A stretch of DNA of 64,000 bases, from contig JAYKKR010000028.1 of assembly GCA_036971615.1 (NCBI GenBank), positions 186,001-250,000 of the forward strand, read 5' to 3'. The notes beneath the pieces were generated by a model. The model searched no databases and had not been told where the DNA came from. It saw only the letters and a program-made list of their open reading frames with translations. A program made the translations under genes and the position numbers. This document shows, piece after piece, positions 11,398-22,611 of the stretch. The number at the start of each line of letters is the position of its first letter. Positions within the stretch are counted from its first letter, which is position 1. Source of the stretch: Amyloporia xantha (taxonomy: Eukaryota; Basidiomycota; Agaricomycetes; Polyporales; Adustoporiaceae).

Positions 11398-11613
11398 GTG
11401 GATCGACGGAAAAAAACATTGCATATTCGGGCTTCTTTCCCTGCAGACAAAGCGTCCGAGTATCACTTAGCAACGTCAAAGTTTCTAAACAGAAGGCAAT
11501 GGAAGAGCAGCACAATAGTGTTTGAAACTCGCTCGGAAGTGGCGGCTCGGTTTTTATGGTTTGGGACAAAGGTCAAGTTTGACGCTTTGCAGCTAGATCA
11601 CTGGCATCCATAA
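11398..11613 (+). CDS. Putative exon, hypothetical protein
   Basis: An open plus-strand frame encodes DRRKKTLHIRASFPADKAS and SSTIVFETRSEVAARFLWFG, and ends in TAA at 11,613. It starts 30 bases after the stop of the SUMO-motif exon but in another frame. It could belong to an alternative splice form or to a separate small gene. No family is recognised. Confidence 0.3.
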   Translation: MDRRKKTLHIRASFPADKASEYHLATSKFLNRRQWKSSTIVFETRSEVAARFLWFGTKVKFDALQLDHWHP

Positions 11614-12197
11614 TGGGGGCCCCTTCAAGCCTATCGTGCACAGTGGAGTGTGTTATTGTATAAGCTGGTGGATCGTCCCAGCTAAGAGCAAACGCTAAGC
11701 CTTCTCCGCGCCACATTCACCATGGGCCGAGCCATTTAACGTTATACTAACCGGGCACAGGGTTAAACGGGCATCTACACCACCAGAGATCAAGGCAACC
11801 AGGACCCTCGCTACGTGAGGCCCGTTGCGGAGTTGCCCCTTCAGGGGGTCAGTCATAAGGATTGCATCCTAAGTATCATCCACCCCGTCGGGAGGCAGCG
11901 CTTGCGATCGATTCGCAATCCTCTAGTATGCCATGTAACTGTGTCTCAAATGGCTGGTCGACTTCAAGCCATCATGAATGGCCTCAGGGTGCTAAGATCG
12001 CACTTAACTGTAATAAGTCTCTAGGATCTTCCGAAGTGGGGATTACCGGCCAATGCACATTGATCACAGTCATCATCATGATTACAACAGGGAAGTACCT
12101 CATCGCGCTTATTTACACTTCTTCTGAGTCGAGTTGAGAGATTTCGCTCAAAGACGATTGCCTGGACGATTCCCTGTAGCATAGAAATAAGTTACAA
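11614..12197. other. Intergenic host DNA
   Basis: No exon chain, repeat or RNA gene is supported. Only short open frames on both strands are present. Confidence 0.4.
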
Positions 12198-12855
12198 TCA
12201 CGGGATCAAGCGGATGGATAACACTAGCCACTCAAAGGAATGGTTTATGTCAAGTGGGTCCACGTAATTCGCCAAGTCCGGAGAAAATTGTCTGATTAAG
12301 CTCAATCTTGTTTGCGTTGTTGTCAGCGCGGTATTCGTGGCAGGCGGAAAGAACATATTGAAACTTTTCCAAGCATTCCTCGCCCCATCCGTGAGGAGTG
12401 TTCTTGCCTGATGCACGTCGAGATGGGCGCTAAGATAATGATATATGAAGCCCCAAAAATCCCTCAATCCGCAGAAAGAGACTTGAAAGCATCTTCCCCG
12501 GTCCGGGATGTACCAGCCCACTATGAAAGCCCTCTGTGCGACCAGAATCAGCCAAACACCACGGTAATAATTTAAAATTGAATCACCGCGGCACAGGAGA
12601 ATCTCCAGTGATGTTCAACTGTGTCCATGAACAGTAATATGCTGTGGAGGTCATCGTCTGAACCTATGAGAACCGACGCTAAAAATTTCAAGAGTGAGTC
12701 GCGTCTTCCGAGTACGTTTGAGGAGACGCCTACTGCGTTGTGGCAGAGTCTGGACAAGCGCGACTCGACAATCGGCCCACTCGGCAATCTCATCGACTCC
12801 AAAGTTCTTGGTGGAGGAAAACCGACAGCGAGTCGCACTGAACAGCACGTTCTCG
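12198..12855 (-). CDS. Host gene X2, paralogue of the interrupted gene X1 (3' part)
   Basis: Three minus-strand exons are linked by GT-AG introns. The first begins at 12,855 after ACGCAG and encodes CRFSSTKNFGVDEIAEWADC and VALVQTLPQRSRRLLK. The second encodes DDLHSILLFMDTVEHHW. The third encodes RAFIVGWYIPDRGRCF, YLSAHLDVHQARTLLTDGA and SFEWLVLSIRLIP, ending at 12,198. Exon boundaries and sequence match X1 at 6.0-6.5 kb, so this is a local gene family with two members about 6 kb apart. Upstream exons probably extend beyond 12,900 but are not resolved. Family not recognised. Confidence 0.5.
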
Positions 12856-13404
12856 CTGCGTATGGGAATAGGTATCAGGCATAGGATAATAAAACAGTGC
12901 CGCGACGTACGGGATGTTCCTGCTATCGTCCATGCGAATTCGAAGACGAATAGATGGCACAGACAAGTAAACACAAGGTCTGAGGGTCAGACATTGCTGT
13001 TAGGTACCATTTATAACACGGCGGCACTTGGCTATTTGACTACGTCATTCAGGTTGAGATTTCGAGGCCATCTGGACGTAGACTCTGTTAGGACAGATTC
13101 ACTAGATGAAGATTCAAGCGCCTTCTAACCTTGTACGGACATACTCTCCCAAAAGGTTACATCGAGGCAATCTGGCACGAACATAGATTCCGATTCTCGT
13201 GTGATCTCGAACTGAACCATCTTGCAATGGGAATGGAGTTTTCTTTCGGGTAAGTTGCCCAATTCAGCTAACACAAGAAGCACCTCTGGTCAAAGGATCT
13301 TCTACGATCCATTTGTAAGATCCTCAGACTGGTGCGATTAGAGAAGACCCTCCGAGCTGCCCCATAAATTTCAGAGCCTCCCACAGATACCCAGTACTGT
13401 TCGG

Positions 13405-14289
13405 ATGGCGTCTTCAAACAGTCCGCCACCCTCGGCTGTCCTGGCCTGCTACGCTTTCCTGGTAAGTCTTTCTCTGGCGATCAGTGAGTGCGTTGTTGAT
13501 GAATGAACATCATGATATAGAATCGCATCGAGGACCCAGATGGTGCTGTAGGCTGGCTGCTTCACCTCCCGCACAATGAGCTCGGGATGACAGCAAACCA
13601 CGAGACCTCGTTTCGACTGAGTGAGGACTTCAGGGTCATTCATGTGGTATGGAAGAGCCAGGATGAAGGCGTGCTCAATTGTTCTTCGAGAGCTAACGAC
13701 ATGGAATAGAGCTCGAGCCTCCTCGATGATCTTGCACATATGTTCGTACAATTTCTATGTGCTGGCATCCATCGTATGTGCACAAGTTTTGTCGCGCGAG
13801 TATTTTCTCTATTCTATTAATTCAATGTTAGGACTTTTCAGTCAAGATGCCTCTTTCTTCTCGCAGACAAATCAAATTGCTGTGGTCAGCACAAGCGATG
13901 GAGTAAGTTACAAAGCCATATTCCGGTTTGCATCTTGATTTCAAATAAACGTTCAGGTGTCAACGTCCGTACGACTGCTGTTAAGCCTAGGTGGTGACAA
14001 TATCGACCACAGAATTATGCTTGTGTCTCCCCCTCTGGACTGGACCTGGCCCTCATCTTCGCGACAGGCATTGATTCGTCCCGTTCAAATTGGTCAAGAT
14101 GAAGTTCTGCAAGACTGTCAACCCCAGTCACAGACTATCAGAGAAGACTTCCCTTTACTGATTCACATCAGTCGGAGCGGCGATCGGTATAATGTCACTC
14201 TTGATGTCTCTCTGAAAGCGATTGTGTGTTTCATCGTGATGGCTGTGCTCACCTTCCTCATCCTTCGCAGCTGTCTGAAGTCAGTCTGA
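13405..14289 (+). CDS. Hypothetical single-pass membrane protein
   Basis: ATG 13,405 (MASSNSPPPSAVLACYAFL) is followed by a GTAAGT...ATATAG intron. An exon with NRIEDPDGAVGWLLHLPHNE follows, then probable introns at about 13,646-13,709 and 13,772-13,830, and an exon with SQTNQIAVVSTSDG. After a further intron, the last exon carries GGDNIDHRIMLVSPPLDW and a C-terminal hydrophobic helix, IVCFIVMAVLTFLILRSC, just before the stop. The four plus-strand introns favour this strand, although 13,449-13,751 is also open on the minus strand with plausible content. Tail-anchored topology is inferred. Confidence 0.4.
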
Positions 14290-15263
14290 AGGTCTGCTCC
14301 ATCTTCCGAGGCTGAAGAGTGAATAATATATGTACCATGTCACACATATTTTCCCTGATCCTCAAACGGCGACTGCGAATGTAGTAAAAGCTATGATATC
14401 AGTCGTGTTTCGGCAGTTGGAGATCCTGTGCAAGCGAAGAAACACTGGGGGCAAGTCGAGGTTTTCAGAGGCCGTACCCGAATCTTCATGTGCGAATGAC
14501 CTGACTAGCCGATTCGAGCCAAGGTCATCCGAGCATGTACGGTTCGGACCAGGCTATTTGCAAGACACAATTCATGTGCCATGATTCAAGCCAGAAGATC
14601 TGCAAGGAACGATTCGCATCCTGATGATTCTCGAAGGTGGATTTGCTAGGTCAAATTCATAATTCGCCCTGCGAGCGGCGAGAATACTGCACCTAGGTGA
14701 ATCCAAGATGGGAGGAGCTTGGCTTGGGGCGCTGTTTGGAAATATACAATACGTTTTCCTAGACAAGCCCTTCTCAACATGCGTCTTGAATTTCTGGGAC
14801 CACCTTTTGCGCAAGATAGCCCTTTTGTGGGACTTGCCGCCCTACTTGACCGGATTCAATTGTGAATCGCACTACAGTACCGTATCACGGCCGCTTACCT
14901 GTCGAGGGAAAGCAACCTTTTTTTCAGCGGAAAATTGTGCTGTCCCGCTCCTGAGTGAATGCGGATGGATCTTAGGGGATTGCGCTTCCCGCAGAGCGAC
15001 GTCCTTTGCGCGCCGGCGAAGTAGCTATCGATTGGGGATCCGACGGCGCGGATAACATGTAATTAGCTAGAGTTCGAGTACCGTCCTCAACAAAGACTGC
15101 CCTTTAAGAAATTTGCTGCGGGAACTTTGCAAAAAGCAAAAGGACCGCCCGGACTTTGGCTTGCACAGGAGTATGTACAGTAAGGCACCTTCTATCTATC
15201 AATTCACTGGAAAGCCAGGATCATTCTCCACCTACATCGTTCGTCAGTCAGGGTCCACAAGGC
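14290..15263. other. Unassigned host DNA
   Basis: Open frames occur on both strands (plus 14,708-15,055; minus 14,572-14,814), but none shows a family signature or a coherent intron chain. I do not assign a gene. Confidence 0.35.
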
Positions 15264-15857
15264 TCAAATATAGGGCGACATACCATAGCTCGCATGCTGT
15301 AGACGCAGCTGGAAGATTCGCTCCATGTCCAGATCGAAAAACTCGTCCAAACGGACCTGCTTCTCCTGTATCGCCATCTGAATCTCCCACTCACGGAACG
15401 CCCTGTAAGTCACGTACTCTCCAGGGGTCTGGATCCATACAAAACACGGTTTGATCTTCATGGTTTCATACTCGGGAAACTGAACCAGAGGCAGTACGAA
15501 GGGACGGATGTTGGCAAGTGGATGGGCGGGAACCGGGATACCTGCGCCACGGAAATCCACCGGCGCCCAAGACCCCATTTCCATCTGTCGTAGTATCAGC
15601 GTACTGCATGTCGAACCAGATCCTACACTTACCTTCTTTCTCGGGCCATACCTGCCGTCCTTCAACTGTCTCGTGCCGCAGAGGGGCGCAGCCCAGAAGC
15701 CTTGTCGACCGGCTTTGGTCACGAAACAAGGACGAGCCTTACATCGGTAGGCCCCACCCGATGCGTGAGCAAGGTGTGTGTTGCGAAGGATGAGCTTCAC
15801 AACGGCGATGCCGAATGAGCACGGAGTGGCGAACATGGTTGTGGACAAGATGGCCAA
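15264..15857 (-). CDS. Hypothetical protein, 3' exons
   Basis: The minus strand is open over about 590 bases and includes a clean 48-nt intron (GTAAGT...GACAG, about 15,590). Exonic text includes GSWAPVDFRGAGIPVPAHP, FPEYETMKIKPCFVWIQTPG and a charged helix EWEIQMAIQEKQVRLDEFFD before the stop at 15,264. There is no ATG at the left limit, so at least one upstream exon is missing. It lies downstream of, and on the same strand as, the large conserved protein at 16.3-18.4 kb. Family not recognised. Confidence 0.45.
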   Translation of the reverse strand: MAILSTTMFATPCSFGIAVVKLILRNTHLAHASGGAYRCKARPCFVTKAGRQGFWAAPLCGTRQLKDGRYGPRKKVSVGSGSTCSTLILRQMEMGSWAPVDFRGAGIPVPAHPLANIRPFVLPLVQFPEYETMKIKPCFVWIQTPGEYVTYRAFREWEIQMAIQEKQVRLDEFFDLDMERIFQLRLQHASYGMSPYI

Positions 15858-16312
15858 GGACGGGAACAGGCCTATGGCCTAGGATATGGCTGTTGGAGAA
15901 AGAACCCGTTGAAATAAAGTGTCGAGTTCCCGCTCCTGCAGACAACGAAAAATGATTCGTCGAGACGCAGATGGACAGGCTAAAAACGTAAACTAGAGTT
16001 GGGATGCACAACGCGGAGCCGTATCAAATGTTAGGGCGAGCTCTCAAGATACGGGAAGAAACCTATTCAACTGAATAAAATCAGTAACAGCATTGATGTA
16101 TGGGGCATTAATGACTTACTGTCCAAACTGACTGCAGACAATTCTCTGAATGAACTCGAATTCCGACTTGCAAAAACCGGAAGAACATAGGTGTTGTATT
16201 ACATGGAGGAAATACATGGCTCAGAGGGTGCTACATGATGGATCACATACCGATGCAATGCTACCCGGCTACAACACAGTCAGGCATCAGCACAGATGAA
16301 ACAAGACTGGCT
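15858..16312. other. Intergenic host DNA
   Basis: The gap between two minus-strand genes is AT-rich, with no supported exon; the missing 5' exon of the 15.3-15.9 kb gene may lie here. Confidence 0.35.
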
Positions 16313-18440
16313 TCAAAGTGGAAATAAATGTGGCACGAGTGCAGCTCGACCAGCCACGTCATAGAACGTCTGCGTATAGAATTCCACCAGCTTCTTCTCC
16401 CTGTCCTGTAATGTTACGTCCGAGCAGGAGGACGCGAATCGCCCATTGCGAATATCCTTCGGTATCTGCGGCCACCTTGCAATTACCATGCGAAGTGCTT
16501 CGAGACTGTCCAGGCGATGACGAATATGCTTCGCTGCGAGACCGATGTGTGATGGCGGGAGGTGATGCAGGCGTAAATTCAGGTTGGGGTCAAATATCTT
16601 TGCAACTCGAGACTCTCGTACCCATTCCTGAGGCTCGGCGCTCTGCTCGTCAGCCTTCGGGCAGAGATATCGATCCAATTCCAGGAGCTCAAAACGGAAC
16701 CCCATCTCAAAAATTTCCCATAATACCTGACGGCCTATGGCATCGCATGGCAACTGAACACGTCTGCCAAACCATTCTGATTTCCCGTCATGATCACTGA
16801 GATCCTTGTCCGAGAAGATACGCCCGAACAGCGCCTTAACTTCCTGCTTGCGCAGGGTAGTCCTCGTGCCATTGTCCAAAATCTTGATCGAGGCAGCGTC
16901 ACTATTGAGGAGATCCCGCCACGATTGAGGTGGAACCTGCGTCAATTCGTTCGGTTGGTTCTCGAGCATGTAATACCATGCCTCGCGCACAAGCAGCCAA
17001 TTTGTAAGATATCGTTCTTGACACTCCTCAGTCTTCGTGCCCACGAACAGGCCGGGCTCGGGAACATAGTAATCCCATTTACCAACGGGACGGCGAGTAC
17101 GATCCACTGTTGCCAAGGCATCCGACCAGACTGGGATAGAGGCAGGCATCCAAGCATGTTGGATATCCTTGAACTTGTCTCGGCCGCGTGGTTTGGGCTG
17201 TTTGGTCAGTCGCGGCGGATCTAGAATAATGTGAGAGAGTAATCTTTCATGGGGTTCAATGGCTTACAAGGCGAATAGCGAGCCGCTGTAGACTTCTCGT
17301 TGGTCACCGCTTCTGATGGTGAGTTCCGGAGTCCTTCCCTAGCACTGATATGTACGGGCGATTTTGGCGATTCCTGAACCGAGGTATGGGGGACAAAATT
17401 GGGTATGTGCAGCTTATCGTAATCTGGGTGAGGGTTCCGTTCTACATCCAGATAGCTATGCCCCCCAAGGAGAATTGCAGTAAGATGTCGTTCGCCTGCG
17501 AGGCCGACATATATAGGAGATGATGGGAAATCACCGCTGCTGGTCGGAATATATGGCGGCATAGCTACTCCATGTAGAAACTTCTTTACCACAACATCAT
17601 CTGTAATCTCGTCTGGACGCCTCATCAGCCATACAGGTATGCCTGCACTGAGGAATTTCTGGACAACTTCAGGGTTCGAGGTGTGCGCTCCCATGTACTG
17701 CTCCTGAACAGGGCGCGGGCTTTTGTCCGGGAGAGAGTAGATGTCCTCCCAAATCTGTTCTGCCCAATCCAGCCATGCTGTGGATTCTAACCAGTAACGT
17801 TGGACCTGTGTGACCTGCCGGACAATGTCCCGGTACGTCGCAGGATAACTAAGCCGATTGTACGTGCGGCGCATGGCAACCTCACATAAATGAAGACGTG
17901 ATCCCTGGATACTGCGAACATTATTGTTGTATCGTAGCGCTCTGGCTGACAGACCCTCAACCAGGACTTGGAGCTCGTTCTGGCGAGCTTGGGCAAGGGT
18001 ACCCAAGGAGAGTATTATCGACCGTGCTAGAGGTACAAAATCTCAGATGGTCGGGAAGTGCCACATAGGCTGTCGAGGGTCATCTGGGTCTTCAGGGCGG
18101 CGCAGGATGAGTGCGAAATGCTCGAATCAAGGGCAGTATATTTGAGGCCATACGACTGGGTCTTCAATCCCGAATCGTCCATCTTCGCGACAGTAGACGC
18201 TGACGGGACCAATGACAGGTTGCGGTATCCAGTCTGCATTGGGGGAGGTTACAACCCATTTCCCTTGGTCGTCGACTGTTGCAGTCAGACCATCCTTGTA
18301 CGTGACCGGAGCTAGGGAACATTCCGGGTCATGAGTGTAAAATGGGACGCACTTAGTGATACTCACCTTCAGAGTGCCTCTTGACTCTGAATTCCCATGA
18401 TTCGTCAGTACATAAATCCGGTTGATGTGTTGCTGGCATG
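16313..18440 (-). CDS. Conserved basidiomycete hypothetical protein with one in-frame stop
   Basis: A minus-strand chain of exons reads in order RIYVLTNHGNSESRGTLK; after a GTGAGT...CCCTAG intron, PVTYKDGLTATVDDQGKWVV and DPVVWPQIYCP; TGA at 18,127-18,129; then, in the same frame, FEHFALILRRPEDPDDPRQP. After an intron come LVEGLSARALRYNNNVRSIQ, STAWLDWAEQIWEDIY and FLSAGIPVWLMRRPDEI. After a further intron (GTAAGC...TTCTAG near 17,220-17,267) come ASIPVWSDALATVDRTRRPV and DLLNSDAASIKILDNG, to a stop at 16,313. The style fits a large family of uncharacterised proteins I associate with agaricomycete genomes. The single TGA may be a real nonsense mutation or an error. The ATG upstream of 18,440 is unresolved. 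Confidence 0.6.
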
Positions 18441-19386
18441 ATTGAGGTCGACTGCATAGACTGGGTACATGGACTGCACTCTAGTTGTGGTTGATACAAG
18501 CTTCACCTGTCTGGTAGGCGAAAAATCCTCGCACAGCAGCTTTGCAAAGAAGAACGTCTGGGTTTAACAAGGAGGAGTGATCGGTAGAGAGGGGACCTGA
18601 CCACGCTTCGTACACTAAGGTCGTGCAGCAGGTTCTGTTGCTGATAAAGTTGAAGGCCAGTGATAAGAATTCGTAGAGGCTTGCTATAGAATGAGCAAAT
18701 GTCAAGAGTAAATCCAATACACCAGCGAACACATAGTTAAACTGGAGTAGGCGAATTGGTCGCGAGGCTCAAAGCCGACGCGACCAACAGCCGACGCTGT
18801 CTGGTGGACTCAAAGTCGTACCAGCGCGCCTTGAAAGAAACCTCATATGAAGGAAAAACTCACTACTAATATCGTCTAGACGTACGCAGATATCGAAAGC
18901 AAGTATGAGAATTTGAAAGAGAGACCTGAGCCACAGGCGGCTATGTAGACTCGTAAAACCAGCTGCGTTAGGATGCACGTGAGCACATGCCTTTTAAAGA
19001 AGGGGGCGGAGTGTGAAAAGGCAGATTTGGCCGTGAATCGCGATTGGTCAGCAGTGACGTCGTCAATGCGCATACCTAGACCACCTGCAATATTTGTATC
19101 GGGTTATAATGATGTGGATCACGTAGAATCGATTGGAAAATCAGTAGCCGCACATATTGATATTTCTTCAGAGAAGCTGCTGAAAAAATAGTAGAAACGT
19201 AGCATATTCTTGTCACGTCGGTGTCAGCATAGGTACTATATCCGGAGAAAGGTTCCAAGGTGATCAACTTCCGTTTCGGGAAAGTTTGAGGGAACTTCGC
19301 TCAGATACTTAATATCAGTTGAGTGGATGATTCACAAACCGTGTCTTCTACTGCAGAGTTACCCGGTACCATCTGCGGTGTGTCCT
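18441..19386. other. Unassigned host DNA
   Basis: It contains a minus-strand open frame at 18,481-18,732 with a hydrophobic start (MFAGVLDLLLTFAHSIASLY) that I cannot connect to flanking exons. Nothing else is supported. Confidence 0.35.
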
Positions 19387-20134
19387 TCATCCGTCTAAGA
19401 CGATTAACCTGGGTTGTGTTCTTTCTTCACCTCGAACAGCACGTACTGTTGCTCCAGATGTCTCATCCGAGTCGCCGCTCGTAACTGCTTCTGAGGTCGA
19501 GTTCAAATAGGCATATATACCACCTTGCCTTCGACTGAGCTTCTTGTTAACAGGCTCGTGCAAAAATCCGACTAGCAGGATCGGACTAGAGCTGGGGAAT
19601 ATTTTCTGGTACGTCATCTATTTCATTCGCACTGAGGAGTAGTCTGAGAAAAAAATGATATTACGATCCAAGATGTGACTATATACATTCTGTTGTGGAA
19701 AAAATAAATGATATCTGAGCCAATCCGCGTGGGCTGTAATACTAGTAGTGCCTTCTATGTGACATACCTCTTCCAGTCCCGCTCTCACCCAATTGATCAA
19801 GACCTCTACTAAGTATATCGAGGACAGCCTGTGCGGATATAGCATCTGAAATGATAGCATTTGAGACTACGAGACACAGTTCCTCAAGCTGGTACTGCAT
19901 TCTTTCTAAGGTGTTCAAGTTCTTGACAGTGCAAATGTACTCATTTTTAGTAGAAGTTGTCCAAGACCTCCATATGGCTATTCTCCCCCAAGAAGGTCCA
20001 CAACTATCTGAGGCTTTTCGTCGGAAACGGGGTTCAAACTCAGCAAATGCAGCATCAAAGATACTAGCCTTCGGTCCAGTTGATGTTGATGCTGAGTACC
20101 CACGGCGTCGCAACTGGCGCCCTCTCTGTACCAT
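19387..20134 (-). CDS. Hypothetical protein with basic N-terminus
   Basis: ATG 20,134 opens MVQRGRQLRRRGYSASTST, followed by ASIFDAAFAEFEPRFRRKAS, LNTLERMQYQLEELCLVVSN and AQAVLDILSRGLDQLGES. A short intron begins at GTATGT near 19,765. A downstream exon reads LVGFLHEPVNKKLSRRQGG and a Ser/Thr-rich acidic tail, SEAVTSGDSDETSGATVRAV, to a stop at 19,387. The splice pattern between the two parts is uncertain. No known domain is seen. Confidence 0.45.
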
Positions 20135-20159
20135 CTTTACTTAGTGGCCTGCCAGTGTA

Positions 20160-21060
20160 TTCACGACATCACAGACCTTCGTCCTGTCGCCGTCTCGACT
20201 CTACGCATGCGGGAACTTGGCCCCGGATAGACCGCACTGATCCACCAGGGCTTCACGTCCACGTCCCTCTGCAGGATACCCAAGGCCTCCTTGATAGCTT
20301 TCACCTCCCTGACCAGCGGCACCGTCAGGCTCGAACGCCACCCAATCGACAAACTCCCACGTCTCTCTGTCGTGTGCAAAGACATGCAGTCTTCCTAAGC
20401 GGAACGTTGCCAGCGCCTCAATCGCCTCAGCTTGTTTTGCCGTCCTTCGTCCGAGTCTAGTAACACGTTGTAGTTTATTTGATTGGGTGAGGACCTCTTA
20501 GGCGGAGGAGAGAGTCCGTCGAATTCCTGCCCGGGCGAGAGTGTGACGCCGATCGTGTTTTTCCTCTGGGCTTTGCCGTCAAGAGTACTATGACGTCCTC
20601 CGCGCCATCGCATTGGTTCAGTGGCGTCTTCTCGCCTCTGCGACCGGCTTCACCGCCTTGCGCATGATCCCCTTAACATCTTGTCGTGTATATCCCGCGC
20701 GCGCGAGGGTCGTAAATGCACACCAGTACCTACACCATCAGTTAGTTCACTGATTCGAACAATCATTCTATATGTCCTCGGCTCGAACGCTTACTCATGA
20801 TGCTCGGGCAGGAACGCTAAATGTGCAGCGATGATAGTCTCCGGGTCGACGTCGATTGGCTGGGCAGACCACAGTGAGGTGGAGATGTTCTTGTGGAAAT
20901 TCGTCGTCGAGCGTCGTTCCCTGCGCATCAACGTTACAATGGCTATAATGTATGTGCACCTCACCAGGCTTCCACTAGCGCAGACGCTGATACAGCCAGT
21001 CCAAGGCTTGAAATTCCGGATAATCAGCCTCCCAGCCTGATTCAGGCAAAGTGCGGGTCA
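20160..21060 (-). pseudogene. Broken multi-exon hypothetical gene
   Basis: Minus-strand coding pieces read, in order: TLPESGWEADYPEFQALDWL (21.0 kb); FHKNISTSLWSAQPIDVDPE and IIAAHLAFLPEHHE; across a GTAAGC...TGTAG intron, YWCAFTTLARAGYTRQDV and IMRKAVKPVAEARRR; then EAIEALATFRLGRLHVFAHD and WEFVDWVAFEPDG; then, in another frame, VREVKAIKEALGILQRDVDV and PWWISAVYPGPSSRMRR. The last change of frame, near 20,305, has no intron signal, so the gene looks frameshifted. Family not recognised. Confidence 0.4.
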
Positions 21061-21129
21061 CGTCCTAAGTCACAAGTCCGATTCTAGTCTCACTGTTGCC
21101 TTTTAGAGTGATTTCACTCCTCTGGCCTG

Positions 21130-21491
21130 TCGTGACTTGACGCTCTTCAGAGACGAATTCGAGGGCAAAGTAGCAACATTTCACGAACATTTTAGCTGGA
21201 CACCTTCGATCTGTAATCTTACATCTGCCTGTGCAGCCATCGTCGAAGAGCAAAGGAAAGGTGCAGTTTGGTTTGAATACAAATGCTACAGAATTTGAAG
21301 AAGAGGATGATACTAAAGTCGATGATGAAGCAAAAGTGCCTGAGCCTCCTGCCAACAGCAGGAAACGGAATAGGCTGCTATTCGTCAACATGGACAGCTT
21401 CTCATCGATCGCCCGGGAACGCACTCGCCTTTTGTTAATGTCCCATCCACTGAGAAGATCTTGTCGCAGCCTTCAGTGCAGCCATGATTGA
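21130..21491 (+). CDS. Hypothetical acidic/basic protein, 3' exon(s)
   Basis: Two plus-strand frames overlap. One reads FRDEFEGKVATFHEHFSWTP and IVEEQRKGAVWFEYKCYRI. The other, to a stop at 21,491, reads SSKSKGKVQFGLNTNATEFE and EEDDTKVDDEAKVPEPPANS. A splice switch near 21,195-21,236 would join them. The content (acidic tract, then RKRNR) suggests a nuclear protein. The start is not resolved and confidence is low. Confidence 0.3.
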
Positions 21492-22230
21492 TTAGGGTGA
21501 AATATTTCCTCTGCTAAAGTCTTCTCACGAGACTTCGTCCAAGCGTAGTCTGCCCTCGGCTATCGCGAGGCAGATGAAAGTTCCTCAATAGGCTCACTAG
21601 CGGCATAACCTGGATATGCGGCGGGGTCTTTATACACGAAATCCGCCCTCAGCAATGTAAGCGAGCGGTTGCACATGACAAAACTATTTCTGTTTGCACG
21701 CTTGAGCCCATACATGGAGCCTCCCCGACATTGATCGTATGGGTTCTCTTTACGAAGAATATTGGAGCGCCAGGCACTCATGCTACTAATAGCTAAGAGT
21801 CGGAGACTGTCACTCGCATAGCCTCTGCCTGGATCGTTGAGACGTAGGGCAAAGTGCAGTTGACGTCGAATACAGAAAAAAATCGACTAGAGATCATCGC
21901 AATTCACCTACTGGAATACTATAATACGCTATGATCCTACAGATAGTAGCCTGAACGCAGTAAGAGTGCAAAGGCAATGAGCCCAAAACGTTCAGCAAGT
22001 CTGACAAGGAGGGCGATGCGAGATGAACTGGTACCAAAATGACTCGGAAATAACAGTCTTACATACTGCAGGTCAGTTCGGTTCATCCCTTGGCTTCTTC
22101 ACTTTCCGAATCATAGGAAGCACCAAAGCCACTAGCTGTGCGTGGGCCGTATGTTGGAAGATCGCCTATGCCATCTCTGCTCTAGAGTCATAGGAGTTCG
22201 CTTTATGGAACGTGCTTTCAAACTTACTCT
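21492..22230. other. Intergenic host DNA
   Basis: Short frames only; upstream exons of the membrane protein at 22.2 kb may lie in the last few hundred bases. Confidence 0.3.
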
Positions 22231-22242
22231 ATCAATGCCCTA

Positions 22243-22611
22243 GGCCTCTTGCGATTCAACACGTCTTCCTCGTTATCTCGGCGTCGTTTGTTTGTGATTG
22301 CAGCCGTATTTGTGGTTGCAGCCGCATTCCTGTACATGCTATATGAGCGCTCAATAACAGGGCGCAGATACGGCTCACTCCACTACTGGCCTAGGTCTCT
22401 TATGATCTACTTCTTCATCCTTATCTTCACCATCTTCATCATCTTGAGCATGATCGCGGCTTCGTTTGACAGGCATCTTAGTTATACGTCTGCGCCTGGT
22501 TCAATCATCTTGGGACATAATCCTAGAAGATACGACTTACTGATCCGAGAAGTCCAAAAGGAGATTTTCGCTCTCCCTCTGATCATGAACGGGGTGTCTG
22601 AAAACAAGTAG
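22243..22611 (+). CDS. Membrane protein, C-terminal exon with two hydrophobic helices
   Basis: The frame opens after an acceptor-like CCCTAG at 22,242 and encodes SLSRRRLFVIAAVFVVAAAF, LYMLYERS and MIYFFILIFTIFIILSMIAA, followed by a soluble tail, RRYDLLIREVQKEIFALPL, with a stop at 22,611. Two strongly hydrophobic helices separated by about 25 residues suggest a hairpin in the membrane. There is no start codon in this exon. It is convergent with the minus-strand gene at 22.6-24.7 kb. Confidence 0.4.
   Translation, partial: GLLRFNTSSSLSRRRLFVIAAVFVVAAAFLYMLYERSITGRRYGSLHYWPRSLMIYFFILIFTIFIILSMIAASFDRHLSYTSAPGSIILGHNPRRYDLLIREVQKEIFALPLIMNGVSENK

Noticed and set aside
13449..13751. Minus-strand open frame opposite the 13.4-14.3 kb gene
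   Set aside because: Protein-like text, but the intron signals around it all fit the plus strand; kept only as an alternative.
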